A DNA stretch of 60,530 nucleotides from Aquibium carbonis (GCF_003970795.1 NZ_RWKW01000042.1:1-60530), one strand, 5' to 3'. Numbered from the stretch's first letter, positions 9,597-19,228 are shown. Numbers and translations: made by a program. Notes: generated by a model from the letters alone, not told the origin.

Positions 9597-10778
9597 TCAA
9601 CGACGCAGGACGGCCCGCAGCACGTCGCGGACCCCGATCGAACCGATGAAGCGGGCTTGTTCGTCGAAGATCGCAACGGGCGCGGTCTGCGATTGATGCA
9701 TGGCGTGCATGACCGTCTTCAAGGAGGTTCCGGGCTTGGCCCAGAAGACCGGCGGACGCTCGCGCGGCAACGTCTCCACGTCGTCGCACGACGACCATAT
9801 GGCCGGCTCGCCGTTGTTCTCGGCGGCCACCACCAAGTAGTTTTCGTCGAGCTGGAACCGCGTCGTCTGCCGCCTGTCCAGCCAGACCCAGCCGTCGCCG
9901 GCCGTCGTCAGGTCGCGCCGGTCGCGCATCACGTTCCAGGCGGTCAGGACCGACAGCGGATTGACGTTGGCGATGAAGTCGCGAACGTAGTCGTTGGCGG
10001 GATTGAGCACGATGTCCTCGGGTGCGCCGGACTGGACGATGCGCCCGCTCTCCATGATGGTGATGCGGTTGCCGATCTTGAGCGCTTCCTCGAGGTCGTG
10101 GCTGACGAAGATGATCGTCTTCTTCAGATCGGCCTGAAGCTGGAGCAGTTCGTCCTGCAACTTGGTCCTGATCAGTGGATCGAGCGCGGAAAACGGCTCG
10201 TCCATGAGCAGGATCGGCGCTTCCGTGGCGAAAGCGCGGGCCAGGCCCACGCGCTGCTGCATGCCGCCCGAGAGTTCGTGCGCGTACTTGCCTGCCCATT
10301 GCGAGAGGCCGACGAGATCGAGCTGCGCTTTCACCCGCTCGCGCCGCTCCTTTTCGGGAACGCCGGCGAGTTCGAGGCCGAAACCGACGTTCTCCGCCAC
10401 CGTGCGCCAGGGCAACAGAGCGAACTGCTGGAACACCATCGCCACGCATTCGCGGCGGATCTTTCGCAGCTTGTCCGGCCCGCAGGAAACGACGTCGGCC
10501 GACCAGTCGCCGTCATGCACGATCACCTCGCCGCGCGTGACCTCGTTCAGACCGTTCACGGCCCTGAGCAGGGTGGACTTGCCGGAGCCCGACAGCCCCA
10601 TCAGCACGGAAATCTCGCCCTCTTCCACCGTCAGGTTGCAGTCGGCGCAGCCGAGCACCGAGCCGGTCTTCTCGAGGATTTCCTGGCGCGTGGAACCGCC
10701 GTCGAGAAGCTCCAGCGCCCCCCGCTGGTCCTCGCCGAAGATGATGTCGACGTGACGGAACTCGACGGCCGTGCTCAT
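9597..10778 (-). CDS. choV: Choline/betaine ABC transporter ATP-binding protein
   Basis: A 393-residue ATPase of the ProV/OpuAA type. Walker A is GLSGSGKST, the signature is LSGGMQQR, Walker B is ILLMDEPFSALDP, and the switch His is in IIFVSHD. The last 110 residues form a degenerate CBS-like region (APVAIFDEQARFIGSIGVRDVL), usual in glycine-betaine importers. The ATG at 10778 overlaps the permease TGA (ATGA). The longer reading frame to 11765 covers the permease in another frame and is not real. Gene order binding protein, permease, ATPase fits the rhizobial choXWV cluster. Confidence 0.93.
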   Translation of the reverse strand: MSTAVEFRHVDIIFGEDQRGALELLDGGSTRQEILEKTGSVLGCADCNLTVEEGEISVLMGLSGSGKSTLLRAVNGLNEVTRGEVIVHDGDWSADVVSCGPDKLRKIRRECVAMVFQQFALLPWRTVAENVGFGLELAGVPEKERRERVKAQLDLVGLSQWAGKYAHELSGGMQQRVGLARAFATEAPILLMDEPFSALDPLIRTKLQDELLQLQADLKKTIIFVSHDLEEALKIGNRITIMESGRIVQSGAPEDIVLNPANDYVRDFIANVNPLSVLTAWNVMRDRRDLTTAGDGWVWLDRRQTTRFQLDENYLVVAAENNGEPAIWSSCDDVETLPRERPPVFWAKPGTSLKTVMHAMHQSQTAPVAIFDEQARFIGSIGVRDVLRAVLRR

Positions 10779-11635
10779 TTGGCGCCTGCCGTCCCGATGC
10801 GCGACATGCGGTCGAGCGAGATGGCGAGGATCACGATGGCCAGCCCCGCCTCGATGCCGAGCGGGATTCCCCGCGGCCCGGAATTCAGCGCCCTGACCAC
10901 CTCCGTGCCGAGGCCGCCCGCTCCGATCAGCCCGGCGATCACCACCATGGACAGGCAAAGCATGATACATTGGGTCAGGCCCGCCATGATCGTGGGGAGC
11001 GCTGCGGGCATCTCGACCTTCCAGAGCAACTGTCGGCCTGTCGCGCCGAACGCCTCGCCAGCTTCGATCATCGGTTTCGGCACCGAGGTGATGCCGAGAT
11101 AGGTGAGCCGGATCGGCGCGGGCGCCGCAAAAATGATGGTCACGATGACACCGGGCGCGACCCCGAGGCCGAACAGGATCAGCACCGGAATGAGATAGAC
11201 GAAGGTCGGCATGGTCTGCATCAGGTCGAGCACCGGATTCAGCCATCGCCAGACTTTTTCGTTGTGCGCGGCCCAGATGCCCAGCGGCACGCCGATCGCC
11301 ATCGACGCGGTGGTGGACGCCACGACGAGCACGAGCGTCTCGACGGTCTGTTTCCAAAGGTCCTGGTTCACGATGAAGAGGAGGCCGACCAGAATGCCCA
11401 GAGCCAGCTTCCACGAGCGCTGAAGATACCAGGCCAGACCGGCGATGGCCAAGGCGAGCAGGACCGGCGGAACCGCGAGGAGCACGCCGGCCAGGCCCTC
11501 GAGAACCGACTTGAGCGCATCGGCGATCGAATCGAAGAACCACTCGAAATTGTCCGTCAGGAAGTCGAAGAACTGCTTGCCCCATCGACCGATCGGAATC
11601 TTGTAACCGGCGATCCAACCCGAAACCGGATCCAT
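10775..11635 (-). CDS. choW: Choline/betaine ABC transporter permease
   Basis: A 286-residue inner-membrane permease. Hydrophobic segments fill residues 45-260, and the BPD inner-membrane signature is at about 175 (EAGEAFGATGRQLLWKVEMPAALPT). It should form the translocation channel for choline or betaine with ChoV and receive substrate from ChoX. Its stop overlaps the choV start. Confidence 0.93.
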   Translation of the reverse strand: MDPVSGWIAGYKIPIGRWGKQFFDFLTDNFEWFFDSIADALKSVLEGLAGVLLAVPPVLLALAIAGLAWYLQRSWKLALGILVGLLFIVNQDLWKQTVETLVLVVASTTASMAIGVPLGIWAAHNEKVWRWLNPVLDLMQTMPTFVYLIPVLILFGLGVAPGVIVTIIFAAPAPIRLTYLGITSVPKPMIEAGEAFGATGRQLLWKVEMPAALPTIMAGLTQCIMLCLSMVVIAGLIGAGGLGTEVVRALNSGPRGIPLGIEAGLAIVILAISLDRMSRIGTAGAK

Positions 11636-11718
11636 GTCGACCTGCCCCTCGTGGTCCTTCGTGATCGAGCGGCGACCGGACCGAAATCGGGCCGCCGCGC
11701 GCTTTCAGTGAATGTTGC

Positions 11719-12663
11719 TCACATGCCCAGCGAAGACTTGACTGCCGCCATGGCGTCGCCACCATCGAGCGTCGTCACGCCCTCGAGCCAGGGACCGACC
11801 GCCTCGGGATTGGCCTTGAGCCAGTCCGTCGCGGCATCGGCCGGATCACGGTCCTCGTCCAGGATGGCGCCCATGATCTCGTTTTCCATATCGAGCGAAA
11901 AGACCATGTTGGTCAAGAGCTTGCCAAGATTGGGGCATTCCTCGACGAGTCCCTTGCGGACATTGGTGTGCACGGTCGCACCGCCGTAATCCGGGCCGAA
12001 GACGTCGTCGCCACCCGAAAGATATGCCATCTCCACGTTGGAGTTCATCGGGTGCGGTTCCCAGCCGAGGAAGACGATGTCCTTCTGTCCGCCGGCCGCC
12101 TTCTTGACCGCCGACAGCATGCCCGCCTCCGAGCTCTCCACCACGTCGAACCCGGCAAGGTCGAACTGGTTCGCCGCGATCATGTCCAGGATCAGGCGAT
12201 TGCCGTCGTTGCCGGCCTCGATGCCGTAGATCTTGCCTTCGAGCTCGTCCTTGAACTTCGCGATGTCGGCGAAGCTCTGCAGGCCCTTGTCAAACGTGTA
12301 TTTCGGCACCGCCAGCGTGTATTTCGCGCCTTCGAGATTGGTCACCAGGGTGACGACAGAGCCGTCATCGCGATAGGGCGCGATGTCGGCTTCCATCGTC
12401 GGCATCCAGTTCCCGAGGAAGACGTCGATGTCGCCGCTCTTGAGCGACGCGTAGGTGACCGGCACCGACAGGATTCGGGTCGTCGGCGCATAGCCGAGCG
12501 CTTCGAGCACGACGGATGCCGTCGCCGTCGTGGCGGTGATGTCGGTCCAGCCGACGTCGGAGAAGGTCACGTTCCGGCAGCTTTGCGGATCGGAGGCATA
12601 GGCGGCGGACGCCATCGCCGCCGTCAGCCCGATCGCGAGCGCGGTGGTCCTTGCGTGAATCAT
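11719..12663 (-). CDS. choX: Choline-binding periplasmic protein of the ABC transporter
   Basis: A 314-residue binding protein with an N-terminal signal peptide ending at about 23 (AYAS). The mature part has the type II periplasmic binding fold seen in ChoX/ProX: DVGWTDITATTA at the start of the first lobe, IDVFLGNWMPTME, and DIVFLGWEPHPMN. Trp and Tyr residues of this kind form the cation-pi cage for choline. I use the ATG at 12663 because GGGAG stands 8 bp before it; the in-frame extension upstream lacks a signal peptide. Choline is favoured over betaine by operon type; affinity cannot be read from sequence. Confidence 0.9.
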   Translation of the reverse strand: MIHARTTALAIGLTAAMASAAYASDPQSCRNVTFSDVGWTDITATTATASVVLEALGYAPTTRILSVPVTYASLKSGDIDVFLGNWMPTMEADIAPYRDDGSVVTLVTNLEGAKYTLAVPKYTFDKGLQSFADIAKFKDELEGKIYGIEAGNDGNRLILDMIAANQFDLAGFDVVESSEAGMLSAVKKAAGGQKDIVFLGWEPHPMNSNVEMAYLSGGDDVFGPDYGGATVHTNVRKGLVEECPNLGKLLTNMVFSLDMENEIMGAILDEDRDPADAATDWLKANPEAVGPWLEGVTTLDGGDAMAAVKSSLGM

Positions 12664-12899
12664 CGAGGTTACTCCCATCGTTCGGATATCGAAAAGGACG
12701 GAACGTCCACATGCTGGCATTGCATGCGTGGAGCCAAACACCATTTAGTCGACGTTTCAAGCCGCATACCGCCATGTGGTGGCCATCTTACGCCAAGGAT
12801 CGCGATCAGCCCGCATTTGCCCGTGGATGACCGCCGGCCAGGCCGACTTCGTCGACCCGACGGACTCCCCTCCCCGCGGATTCTGCGCTTTAAGGCGCC

Positions 12900-13511
12900 A
12901 TGGCCAAGCTCTACTTCCACTACGCGACGATGAATGCCGGGAAATCGACAATGCTGCTGCAGGCGTCGTACAACTACCGGGAGCGCGGCATGTCGACCAT
13001 GCTTTTCGTCGCCGGCCACTACCGCAAGGAGGATGCAGGCTACATCTCGTCCCGGATCGGCCTCGAATCGGACGCCCGTCTGTTTCGGGACGGCGACGAT
13101 CTGTTCGCCGCCATCGCCGAGCATCACGAGCACGCTTCCGTCCATTGCGTGTTCATCGACGAGGCACAGTTCCTGGAGGATGCACAGGTGTGGCAGCTGG
13201 CGCGGGTCGCCGACAGGCTCGGCATTCCGGTCATGTGCTACGGCCTGCGCACCGACTTCCAGGGAAACCTGTTTTCCGGCTCACGCGCGCTTCTGGCGAT
13301 CGCCGACGAGTTGCGGGAGGTGCGCACCATCTGCCGCTGCGGCCACAAGGCGACCATGGTCGTCCGGCTCGACGCGAACGGCAAGGTGGCAAGACAGGGC
13401 GAACAGGTGGCGATCGGCAAGGAGGTCTATGTCTCGCTGTGCCGAAAGCACTGGGAGGAGGAGATGGGCCGCTGGGCGCCGGAAGATTTCATCGGCTTTG
13501 CAGGCGGTTGA
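12900..13511 (+). CDS. tdk: Thymidine kinase (type II)
   Basis: A 203-residue salvage enzyme phosphorylating thymidine with ATP. The P-loop is ATMNAGKST at residues 9-17, the Walker B/catalytic stretch is VFIDEAQFL with the conserved DEAQF, the lasso motif YGLRTDFQGNLF follows, and two zinc-site Cys are seen in TICRCGHKA with another near the C-terminus in SLCRKHW. The size and motifs are those of the bacterial tetrameric Tdk. It is divergent from choX, with 236 bp between them holding no further gene that I can see. Confidence 0.95.
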   Translation: MAKLYFHYATMNAGKSTMLLQASYNYRERGMSTMLFVAGHYRKEDAGYISSRIGLESDARLFRDGDDLFAAIAEHHEHASVHCVFIDEAQFLEDAQVWQLARVADRLGIPVMCYGLRTDFQGNLFSGSRALLAIADELREVRTICRCGHKATMVVRLDANGKVARQGEQVAIGKEVYVSLCRKHWEEEMGRWAPEDFIGFAGG

Positions 13512-13610
13512 CGACGGTCGGCCCCGATCCCTGGTTACCGCGAATTAATGGAACGATCCGAGCCGGAACGCGTAAATGGGGTCTAGGGACATCGCTTGGA
13601 AAGGTACATC

Positions 13611-14090
13611 ATGAAAAAGTTCACGACAGCGCTTTGCGCCACACTCGCATTTGCCATGGCGGCATCGTCGGCGGTTCCCGCTGCTGCGGCTCCGGTGTTT
13701 TCGCCGAGCGTTCCGCAGGCCAGCAACGACATCACGCAGGTTCAGTCCCGCCGTGACGCCCGTCGTGGCCAGGAACTGCGCCGCGGTGACCGCAACCGGA
13801 ACAACCGTGGCCGCTTCGAACGCCGTGGCAACTATGCCTACTACAACAACCATCGCGGCTATCGCGAGCGTCGCCCCGGCTATCGCCAGCACAACGGATT
13901 CTGGTTCCCGCCGGCTGCCTTCATTGCGGGCGCCATCATCGGCGGCGCGCTGAGCAACAACGTGGTGCGGCCGATGGGCAGCGCGCATGTGCAGTGGTGC
14001 CACAACCGTTGGCGGTCGTATCGCGCCTCGGACAACACCTACCAGCCGTACAACGGTCCGCGTCGCCAGTGCGTGTCGCCCTATAGCTGA
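13611..14090 (+). CDS. BA14K family lectin-like exported protein
   Basis: A 159-residue exported protein. A signal peptide covers about residues 1-26 (SSAVPAAAA). A low-complexity basic region rich in Arg, Asn, Gly and Tyr follows, then a short hydrophobic glycine-rich stretch ([13 protein letters not shown]), then the BA14K motif with two Cys ([20 protein letters not shown] ending RRQCVSPYS). In Brucella the family member is immunoreactive with a lectin-like activity. The ATG at 13611 follows GGAAAGG; a TTG at 13596 in the same frame is less likely. It has its own terminator downstream. Confidence 0.85.
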   Translation: MKKFTTALCATLAFAMAASSAVPAAAAPVFSPSVPQASNDITQVQSRRDARRGQELRRGDRNRNNRGRFERRGNYAYYNNHRGYRERRPGYRQHNGFWFPPAAFIAGAIIGGALSNNVVRPMGSAHVQWCHNRWRSYRASDNTYQPYNGPRRQCVSPYS

Positions 14091-14116
14091 CCCGCAGCAT
14101 CGCAAGGATTGATGCC

Positions 14117-14152
14117 AGGCCCGCCCCTCGCCGAGGGACGGGCCTTCTCTTG
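14117..14152 (+). terminator. Rho-independent terminator after the BA14K gene
   Basis: AGGCCCG and CGGGCCT pair, then a single mismatch, then CCCTC/GAGGG around a GCC loop, followed by TTCTCTT. It lies 26 bp after the stop codon and about 100 bp before the next operon. Confidence 0.8.
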
Positions 14153-14249
14153 CGTGGCGGCATGAGTCGGCTCGACCGAAGGCGGTCTTTCAATCGATAC
14201 GTTCGATCCATATATTCGCCCCACAGAAGCACCCGGCTGGAGGGGATCC

Positions 14250-15344
14250 ATGGCGACGCTGCAGAAATTCGATGCCGAGATTGCGCGCACCAAGCAGGTG
14301 GTCGACGAGATGCGATCCCGCATCGAACAGTCGGGCATCGTGCTCGAAAAGTTCGCAACCGCGGACCAGGCCATCGGCGACGCCGACTTCGACATCGAGA
14401 ACGCCCGCATCCAGGACGTGCTCAAGCAGCAGAAGGTGATGGAAGGCAACATCGCCGACCTCATCATCGGGCTGGAGGACGCGACCAATGTCTTCGGCTC
14501 CGAGTTCGAGAGCATGAAGAACTACACCGGCTGGGAGAGCTTCGTCGGCATCTTCTCCAAGCAGCGCCAGCAGCGCATGCGCACGGAGCGCGTCCGCAAC
14601 ATGTCGCTGGCCGGCAATCTCCAGGAACTGCTGGCGAAATCGGACACGATCGTCGGGATTCTGAAGGCGCAGAAGCAGGTGCTGGACCAGCGATACGCAA
14701 CGTCCGAAGCCAGTCTTTCGCAGGTCATCGAACGGCGTAAGGTGACGATCGCCAACCTGACCGCCACGCAGAAGCGCATCGAGGAGTTGAACCCGATGCT
14801 GCTCGACATCGAGAACCGCATCGCCGCCTCGACCGACCAGACCATGCGCACGGAACTGGAGGCCGAGCGGTCGAAGCTGGCGACCGAATACAATGAGCGG
14901 CAGGCCAAGGAGCAGGAACTTTTGGCCGAGAGCCAGACGCTCGAGCGTTACACCTCGATGTTCCAGACCTTCGTGGATTCGCTCAACAACCAGATCGCGG
15001 CGCAGAACACGCTGATCAACAAGCTGACCATCGACACCGAGCAGCGCATCGTTCTCTACAAGGCGCTGGAGGACTCGCTGAAGACCGCCGCCCAGCAGGA
15101 CGTGGCCCACAAGATCAACACGCTCGGCAGCCAGGTCGACACCACCGCCGAGCAGACCATGGCGGGCATCGGCGCCGCCGCGCAGAAGCACATCGGCGAC
15201 CTGCTCGAACTGCATGAGAAGAACATGGTCGCCACGGCCGACATCCAGCGCCGCAAGAAGCTCGCCGACGACGCCTTCGCGCGCCGCTTCGAGGAGGTGC
15301 TGCGCAAGCACAACGCCGCCGACTACGTGAAGACGGGCGCCTGA
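14250..15344 (+). CDS. Coiled-coil protein of unknown function, first gene of an AAA ATPase operon
   Basis: A 364-residue soluble protein, almost entirely helical by composition, with long heptad-like stretches (about 1-60 and 120-340) and no signal peptide or membrane helix. The pattern near 250-330 (repeated Gln/Asn-rich helices, then a charged C-terminus) recalls TelA/toxic-anion-resistance proteins, but only weakly; I would not transfer the name. The ATG is preceded by a strong GGAGGGGATCC. It heads a same-strand run with short gaps that includes an unknown protein, a large AAA ATPase, an unknown protein and a DUF2333 membrane protein, so it is probably a structural partner or adaptor of that ATPase. 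Confidence 0.85.
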   Translation: MATLQKFDAEIARTKQVVDEMRSRIEQSGIVLEKFATADQAIGDADFDIENARIQDVLKQQKVMEGNIADLIIGLEDATNVFGSEFESMKNYTGWESFVGIFSKQRQQRMRTERVRNMSLAGNLQELLAKSDTIVGILKAQKQVLDQRYATSEASLSQVIERRKVTIANLTATQKRIEELNPMLLDIENRIAASTDQTMRTELEAERSKLATEYNERQAKEQELLAESQTLERYTSMFQTFVDSLNNQIAAQNTLINKLTIDTEQRIVLYKALEDSLKTAAQQDVAHKINTLGSQVDTTAEQTMAGIGAAAQKHIGDLLELHEKNMVATADIQRRKKLADDAFARRFEEVLRKHNAADYVKTGA

Positions 15345-15379
15345 ACAGCAGCAGCCGGGCTCACAGAAATGGCGACGCC

Positions 15380-16525
15380 ATGACACCCGCCGACACGGCC
15401 GCCGGCCGCTATTTCGACGCGATCGCGGCCGCCCTCGCCGGACTGGACATCTTCCTGCGCGACGAGCGCTCGAAGCTACAGGCCCACGGCCTGATCGCGC
15501 AGATCGTCTCCGAGTACATCGTGCGACTGGAGAACTCCTTCGCCTGCTGGCGAAACCGGCTGGGGTTCACCGAGAGTTTCCGCATCTCGCGCGCCGAGAG
15601 CGGCTTTCCCGTGTTCCAGAACGTGCTGGAGCTGGAGAACGACCGGCGCACGGCCGACAAGCGGTTGGCCGGAATTCCGCAGCCCGGCGAACTGCGCGCC
15701 GAGATGGTGGACTTCATCCTCCGCCACAAGGAGTTTCCAAGGACGCTCCAGCGCATGATGGCCGAGCGGCTCTATCTGGAGGAGGCGAGCACAGGGCTCG
15801 TCTTCGCGCCTTTCGTGCTGCCCAAGACGGTCCGCGTCTCGGTCAATCCCAAGACCGGCCGACCCTTCTACCTCGTCCACTGGGGCGCGTTCGACGGGGC
15901 GGCCAACCTGCCCTTGGTCTACATGGCGATGGTGGAAGACAGCTCGCCCGACCTGACCGCCATGCTGGTGACGCGCGATGGCAAGCTGAACGACAAGATT
16001 CCGATCCCGTTGCCCGTCGAAGGCCTGCTCAACCCGGCTCTCGCCCGCCGTTTCGACGATTTCGCTGAGCGGAATTCGGCCTACTCGCTGTCGCCGGCCA
16101 CGATCGCGGGCAATCTCGACAAGGACTTCGAGAACCTGCACCCCAAACAGTTGCGGCGCGTCGTGCTCGGCCCGTTCTATTCGGCCGGGATCACCGAGCA
16201 CAACTCGACCGTGGCGGCGGTGCTCGACCGGGTGCGCCGCCCGCAGAACGCCTGGCTGCTGACCTGGACGATACAGGAGGTGTTTTCCAGGACCGAGAAG
16301 CCGGCACGGCGCGGCCTTTGGTCCAGCGAACCGGCACGCGAGGAGTTCCATATCGAAACCGACGATCTGCAGGCGGCGCGCCAGGGCGTTTCCGCCTACG
16401 AGAAGCACGCGCTGATCCCGCACGAGGCCTATCAGGCGCTCTATGCAGCCGGCGAGGCGCAGAAGATTTTTTCGGGCTACAAGGTTCATGTCCTGTCGGG
16501 CTCCGGCGTGATCAGCGATGTGTAG
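15380..16525 (+). CDS. Uncharacterised protein in AAA ATPase operon
   Basis: A 381-residue soluble protein with no signal peptide, membrane helix or nucleotide-binding motif that I recognise. The N-terminal 90 residues look helical; a mixed region follows, with hydrophobic strands such as LPLVYMAMVEDSS near 175 and a conserved-looking LRRVVLGPFYSAG near 260. It begins 35 bp after the coiled-coil gene and ends 24 bp before the ATPase start, so it is almost certainly co-transcribed. No function is proposed. Confidence 0.82.
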   Translation: MTPADTAAGRYFDAIAAALAGLDIFLRDERSKLQAHGLIAQIVSEYIVRLENSFACWRNRLGFTESFRISRAESGFPVFQNVLELENDRRTADKRLAGIPQPGELRAEMVDFILRHKEFPRTLQRMMAERLYLEEASTGLVFAPFVLPKTVRVSVNPKTGRPFYLVHWGAFDGAANLPLVYMAMVEDSSPDLTAMLVTRDGKLNDKIPIPLPVEGLLNPALARRFDDFAERNSAYSLSPATIAGNLDKDFENLHPKQLRRVVLGPFYSAGITEHNSTVAAVLDRVRRPQNAWLLTWTIQEVFSRTEKPARRGLWSSEPAREEFHIETDDLQAARQGVSAYEKHALIPHEAYQALYAAGEAQKIFSGYKVHVLSGSGVISDV

Positions 16526-16549
16526 CCCGTCGGGAAGGGAGTGACGCTC

Positions 16550-18457
16550 ATGGACGCCGGCCTGACCACCATCACCGAGAAGGACATCGAGAAACACCGC
16601 GCGACCGCACAATCCCTGGTCACGCGCATCATCGTTCTGGAGGACGATGGAGGGCGTTCGGCCACCGCGCTCGCCGGCACCGGGCGGCGCTTCGTCTCGA
16701 CGGTCTCGACTGGCGGCGCAAGGCGCACGCGCGAGGTGGAACTGGGCAAGACGATCGCGGCGCTGCGCCCCGGCGACCAGTTGCTGTCGATCCCGCAGCA
16801 CACGCTGCTCTTCCGCGCCCGTCGCGGTCTGGAGGTGTCGCTGGCCATTGGCGACGTCTTCGCGCAGGCCTCCGACCTCGAGAGCCTTCAGGCCCGGAAC
16901 CTGCACGCGCCGCTGCAGGGCGAGGACGCGGCCCGCTACAAGAAGCTTCTGTCGGCATCGGCCTATGTCGCCGCCTTCGCCTTCGCCTCCTACCTGCTGC
17001 AACTGGTCGACGGTGAGAGCGAACCGGTCAACGACACGGTCGAGCCCGACTTCCTGTTCGACACGCAACAGGACGCGCTGAAGTCGATGGTCTCGGGCCT
17101 GGACCGGGCCATCGCGGGAGCGAAGGACGAACAGGAAATGACGGCGCGCGCGCGCGCCTTCGCCCGGGAGGCGATCGAGGGGCTGCTCGCCCGCAAGGGC
17201 CGCTTCGACGGGCTGGGCGCTTTCGAGGACGCGCATATCCGGCTCGATGCCGACGACTTCACGCTCGATGGCTTCGACGTGACGCCGGGACAGAAGCGCA
17301 AGCCTTTGTCGATGACCTTCAAGAAGCCGGAAGACATCGTCGGCAACCAGATCGCCAAGTACCAGGCGATGCGGCTGGCCAAGATGATCATGGCCTATGA
17401 TTTCGACCGGCAGATGAACCCTTTCGTGGAACTCGGCGGCTTCCTCTTCACTTTCATCGGCGACGGCGCGCCCGGCACCGGCAAGACCATGCTGATCCAG
17501 ATGACCGCGGGCCTGATCAACGACTACTGCCAGGTCGCCGGTTATCCGTTCCACTACGAGAATTTCGGCGTCGACCAGATCTCGTCCTATCAGGGCAAGT
17601 CGGGGCAGAACTGCCGGCAATTCGTCAACAACATCATCAACCCGCGCGCCATCGGCTTCGGCACCATCGACGACATCGACCAGGTGGCGGCCAAGCGCTC
17701 CGACGACCGCGCGTCGGCAGGACAGCACGAGATCACCGGCGTCTTGATGGCGGCCTTCGCCGGCGCGGAGACCGTGGTGCGGGGCAACTGCTCGTTCGGC
17801 ATGTTCTCCAACTATCCCGAGAACGTCGACGACGCGCTGCGCCAGCGCGCTGGCGCCCGCTGGCTGGTCGACGGCCCGCAGACCCGCGACGACTACATCG
17901 ACATTTTCGTGCTGCTTGCCGGCAAGAACCACAAGATCCCGCTTGGCGACCATGCCCTTCTCCAGAACCAAGCAATCCAGAAGGCGGTGTCGGTGGCTTA
18001 CAAAGAGCACGCCAAGCCGCAGGAAGAGGGTCTGCGGAAGGTTTACGACCGCTTCCTCGACCGGTTCGGCGAGCCGAAGACGATGGCCGACGTCGGCACC
18101 TACCTTCACATGATCCGGGAGGCCGAGCCCCGCTTCACGGGCCGCGCGATCAAGAACGTCACCGACGCCATCAAGATGCGCGCCATGGATTTCGACCTGC
18201 CCGACGAATGGTTCGAGGCGCCCGACGCGTTCATGCGCAAGCCCTACGACGAGAAGAAGGCGATGATCGAAGACCTGCGCGGCCCATTCTCGATGGATAT
18301 GGTCATGCAGGAGATCAACCGCTACGCCGACTCGGAATTCCGCTACTCCGACCGCTCGGACGACACGGCTGTGTCGAAGATCGTGCGCGACGCGAAACTG
18401 CGCGAGCGGGCGATCGGCGAGATCGAGGCTCTGAAGGCGAAAGGGCTGTGGGGCTAA
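16550..18457 (+). CDS. Large AAA-type ATPase of unknown function
   Basis: A 635-residue protein. Residues 1-270 form an N-terminal domain without familiar motifs. The AAA core begins near 300: Walker A GDGAPGTGKT at about 304-313, Walker B as IGFGTIDDID near 368, a sensor-1-like segment NCSFGMFSNYPE near 410, and a possible arginine finger in DALRQRAGARW near 430. The C-terminal part is helical. I start at the ATG at 16550 (GGGAG 8 bp upstream); a GTG at 16541 is in frame but too close to that site. The protein should act as a ring-forming, ATP-driven remodelling machine; its neighbours (coiled-coil, unknown, DUF2333 membrane protein) are candidate partners. No known family name can be assigned with confidence. 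Confidence 0.88.
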   Translation: MDAGLTTITEKDIEKHRATAQSLVTRIIVLEDDGGRSATALAGTGRRFVSTVSTGGARRTREVELGKTIAALRPGDQLLSIPQHTLLFRARRGLEVSLAIGDVFAQASDLESLQARNLHAPLQGEDAARYKKLLSASAYVAAFAFASYLLQLVDGESEPVNDTVEPDFLFDTQQDALKSMVSGLDRAIAGAKDEQEMTARARAFAREAIEGLLARKGRFDGLGAFEDAHIRLDADDFTLDGFDVTPGQKRKPLSMTFKKPEDIVGNQIAKYQAMRLAKMIMAYDFDRQMNPFVELGGFLFTFIGDGAPGTGKTMLIQMTAGLINDYCQVAGYPFHYENFGVDQISSYQGKSGQNCRQFVNNIINPRAIGFGTIDDIDQVAAKRSDDRASAGQHEITGVLMAAFAGAETVVRGNCSFGMFSNYPENVDDALRQRAGARWLVDGPQTRDDYIDIFVLLAGKNHKIPLGDHALLQNQAIQKAVSVAYKEHAKPQEEGLRKVYDRFLDRFGEPKTMADVGTYLHMIREAEPRFTGRAIKNVTDAIKMRAMDFDLPDEWFEAPDAFMRKPYDEKKAMIEDLRGPFSMDMVMQEINRYADSEFRYSDRSDDTAVSKIVRDAKLRERAIGEIEALKAKGLWG

Positions 18458-18569
18458 CCTCCTTCTCCCCGTGAACGGAGAGATGGGGAGTTCGGCGGGC
18501 GCGGATCGCGATTGCAGAGGTCGATCCGAGGCACTAGATTCTGGCGTGGCTGGCTAGAAGGGCAAGGAC

Positions 18570-18824
18570 ATGCACGAGGTCGGGACACTGGAAGCTCGCA
18601 ACTCGCTGAGCGCGCTCTTGGAGCGCGTGGAGAAGGGCGAGGAGATTACCATCACGCGGCACGGCAAGCCCGTCGCGCGGCTGGTGCCGCCTGCGCGGTC
18701 CGAGGAGCAGAAGGCCAGGGCACGAGAGGCCGCTCTTGCAATCATCGAGATGCGCAAAGCAGTAAAACCCGATCCCGACGGACTCACGATCCGCGACTAC
18801 ATCGAGATGGGTCGGCGCTATTGA
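18570..18824 (+). CDS. vapB: VapB/Phd-type antitoxin
   Basis: An 84-residue protein with the N-terminal Phd/YefM-like DNA-binding fold (EVGTLEARNSLSALLERVEKGE then ITITRHGKPVARLVP) and a charged C-terminal tail that would bind the toxin. Its TGA overlaps the TTG start of the PIN-domain toxin, the usual coupled arrangement. Such antitoxins repress their own promoter. The pair lies between the AAA ATPase gene and the next gene of that operon on the same strand. Confidence 0.9.
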   Translation: MHEVGTLEARNSLSALLERVEKGEEITITRHGKPVARLVPPARSEEQKARAREAALAIIEMRKAVKPDPDGLTIRDYIEMGRRY

Positions 18825-19228
18825 CCATCGTCGTCGACAGTTCCATCGCCTTGGCCTGGTTCCTGCCGGACGAGAACAGTCCTTTGGCCCTAGATGTTCT
18901 GATGCAGGTGACCGAAAGCGGGGCTCTGGTGCCGCAGCACTTTCAGGTCGAGTTTGGAAACGCGTTGGTGATCGCCGCCCGCCACAAGCGGATCGACCGG
19001 GACTATCGGCGCCGGACATTCGAACGCATATCGGGTTTGGAATTGACGACCGATCGCGCAGGCAGTGATAGGATGTGGATCGATACAGTCGAACTGGCGG
19101 ATGAGCACGGGCTTACGCTCTATGACGGGGTCTACCTGGAACTCGCCCTCCGCACGGGACTGCCGCTTGCAACCCTCGACAAACGGCTCGCGAAGGCAGC
19201 ACTCGACGTCGGCCGACTCCGCAAATGA
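18821..19228 (+). CDS. vapC: VapC-type PIN domain toxin (endoribonuclease)
   Basis: A 135-residue PIN-domain protein. The acidic metal site is complete: Asp in VVDSSIALAWF at the start, Glu in FQVEFGNAL, Asp in TLYDGVYLELAL and Asp in LATLDKRL. Such enzymes cut tRNA or rRNA when freed from VapB. Translation starts from a TTG at 18821 inside the vapB stop (TTGA), so coupling is needed for expression. Nothing suggests inactivation. Confidence 0.9.
   Translation: MTIVVDSSIALAWFLPDENSPLALDVLMQVTESGALVPQHFQVEFGNALVIAARHKRIDRDYRRRTFERISGLELTTDRAGSDRMWIDTVELADEHGLTLYDGVYLELALRTGLPLATLDKRLAKAALDVGRLRK

Noticed and set aside
9597..11765. A 722-codon fused reading frame covering permease and ATPase
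   Set aside because: The first 330 codons are out of frame with the permease gene; the true ATPase begins at 10778 within it.
14250..15344. Naming the first operon gene a tellurite resistance TelA protein
   Set aside because: The likeness is limited to general coiled-coil pattern; no diagnostic TelA motif can be confirmed by reading.
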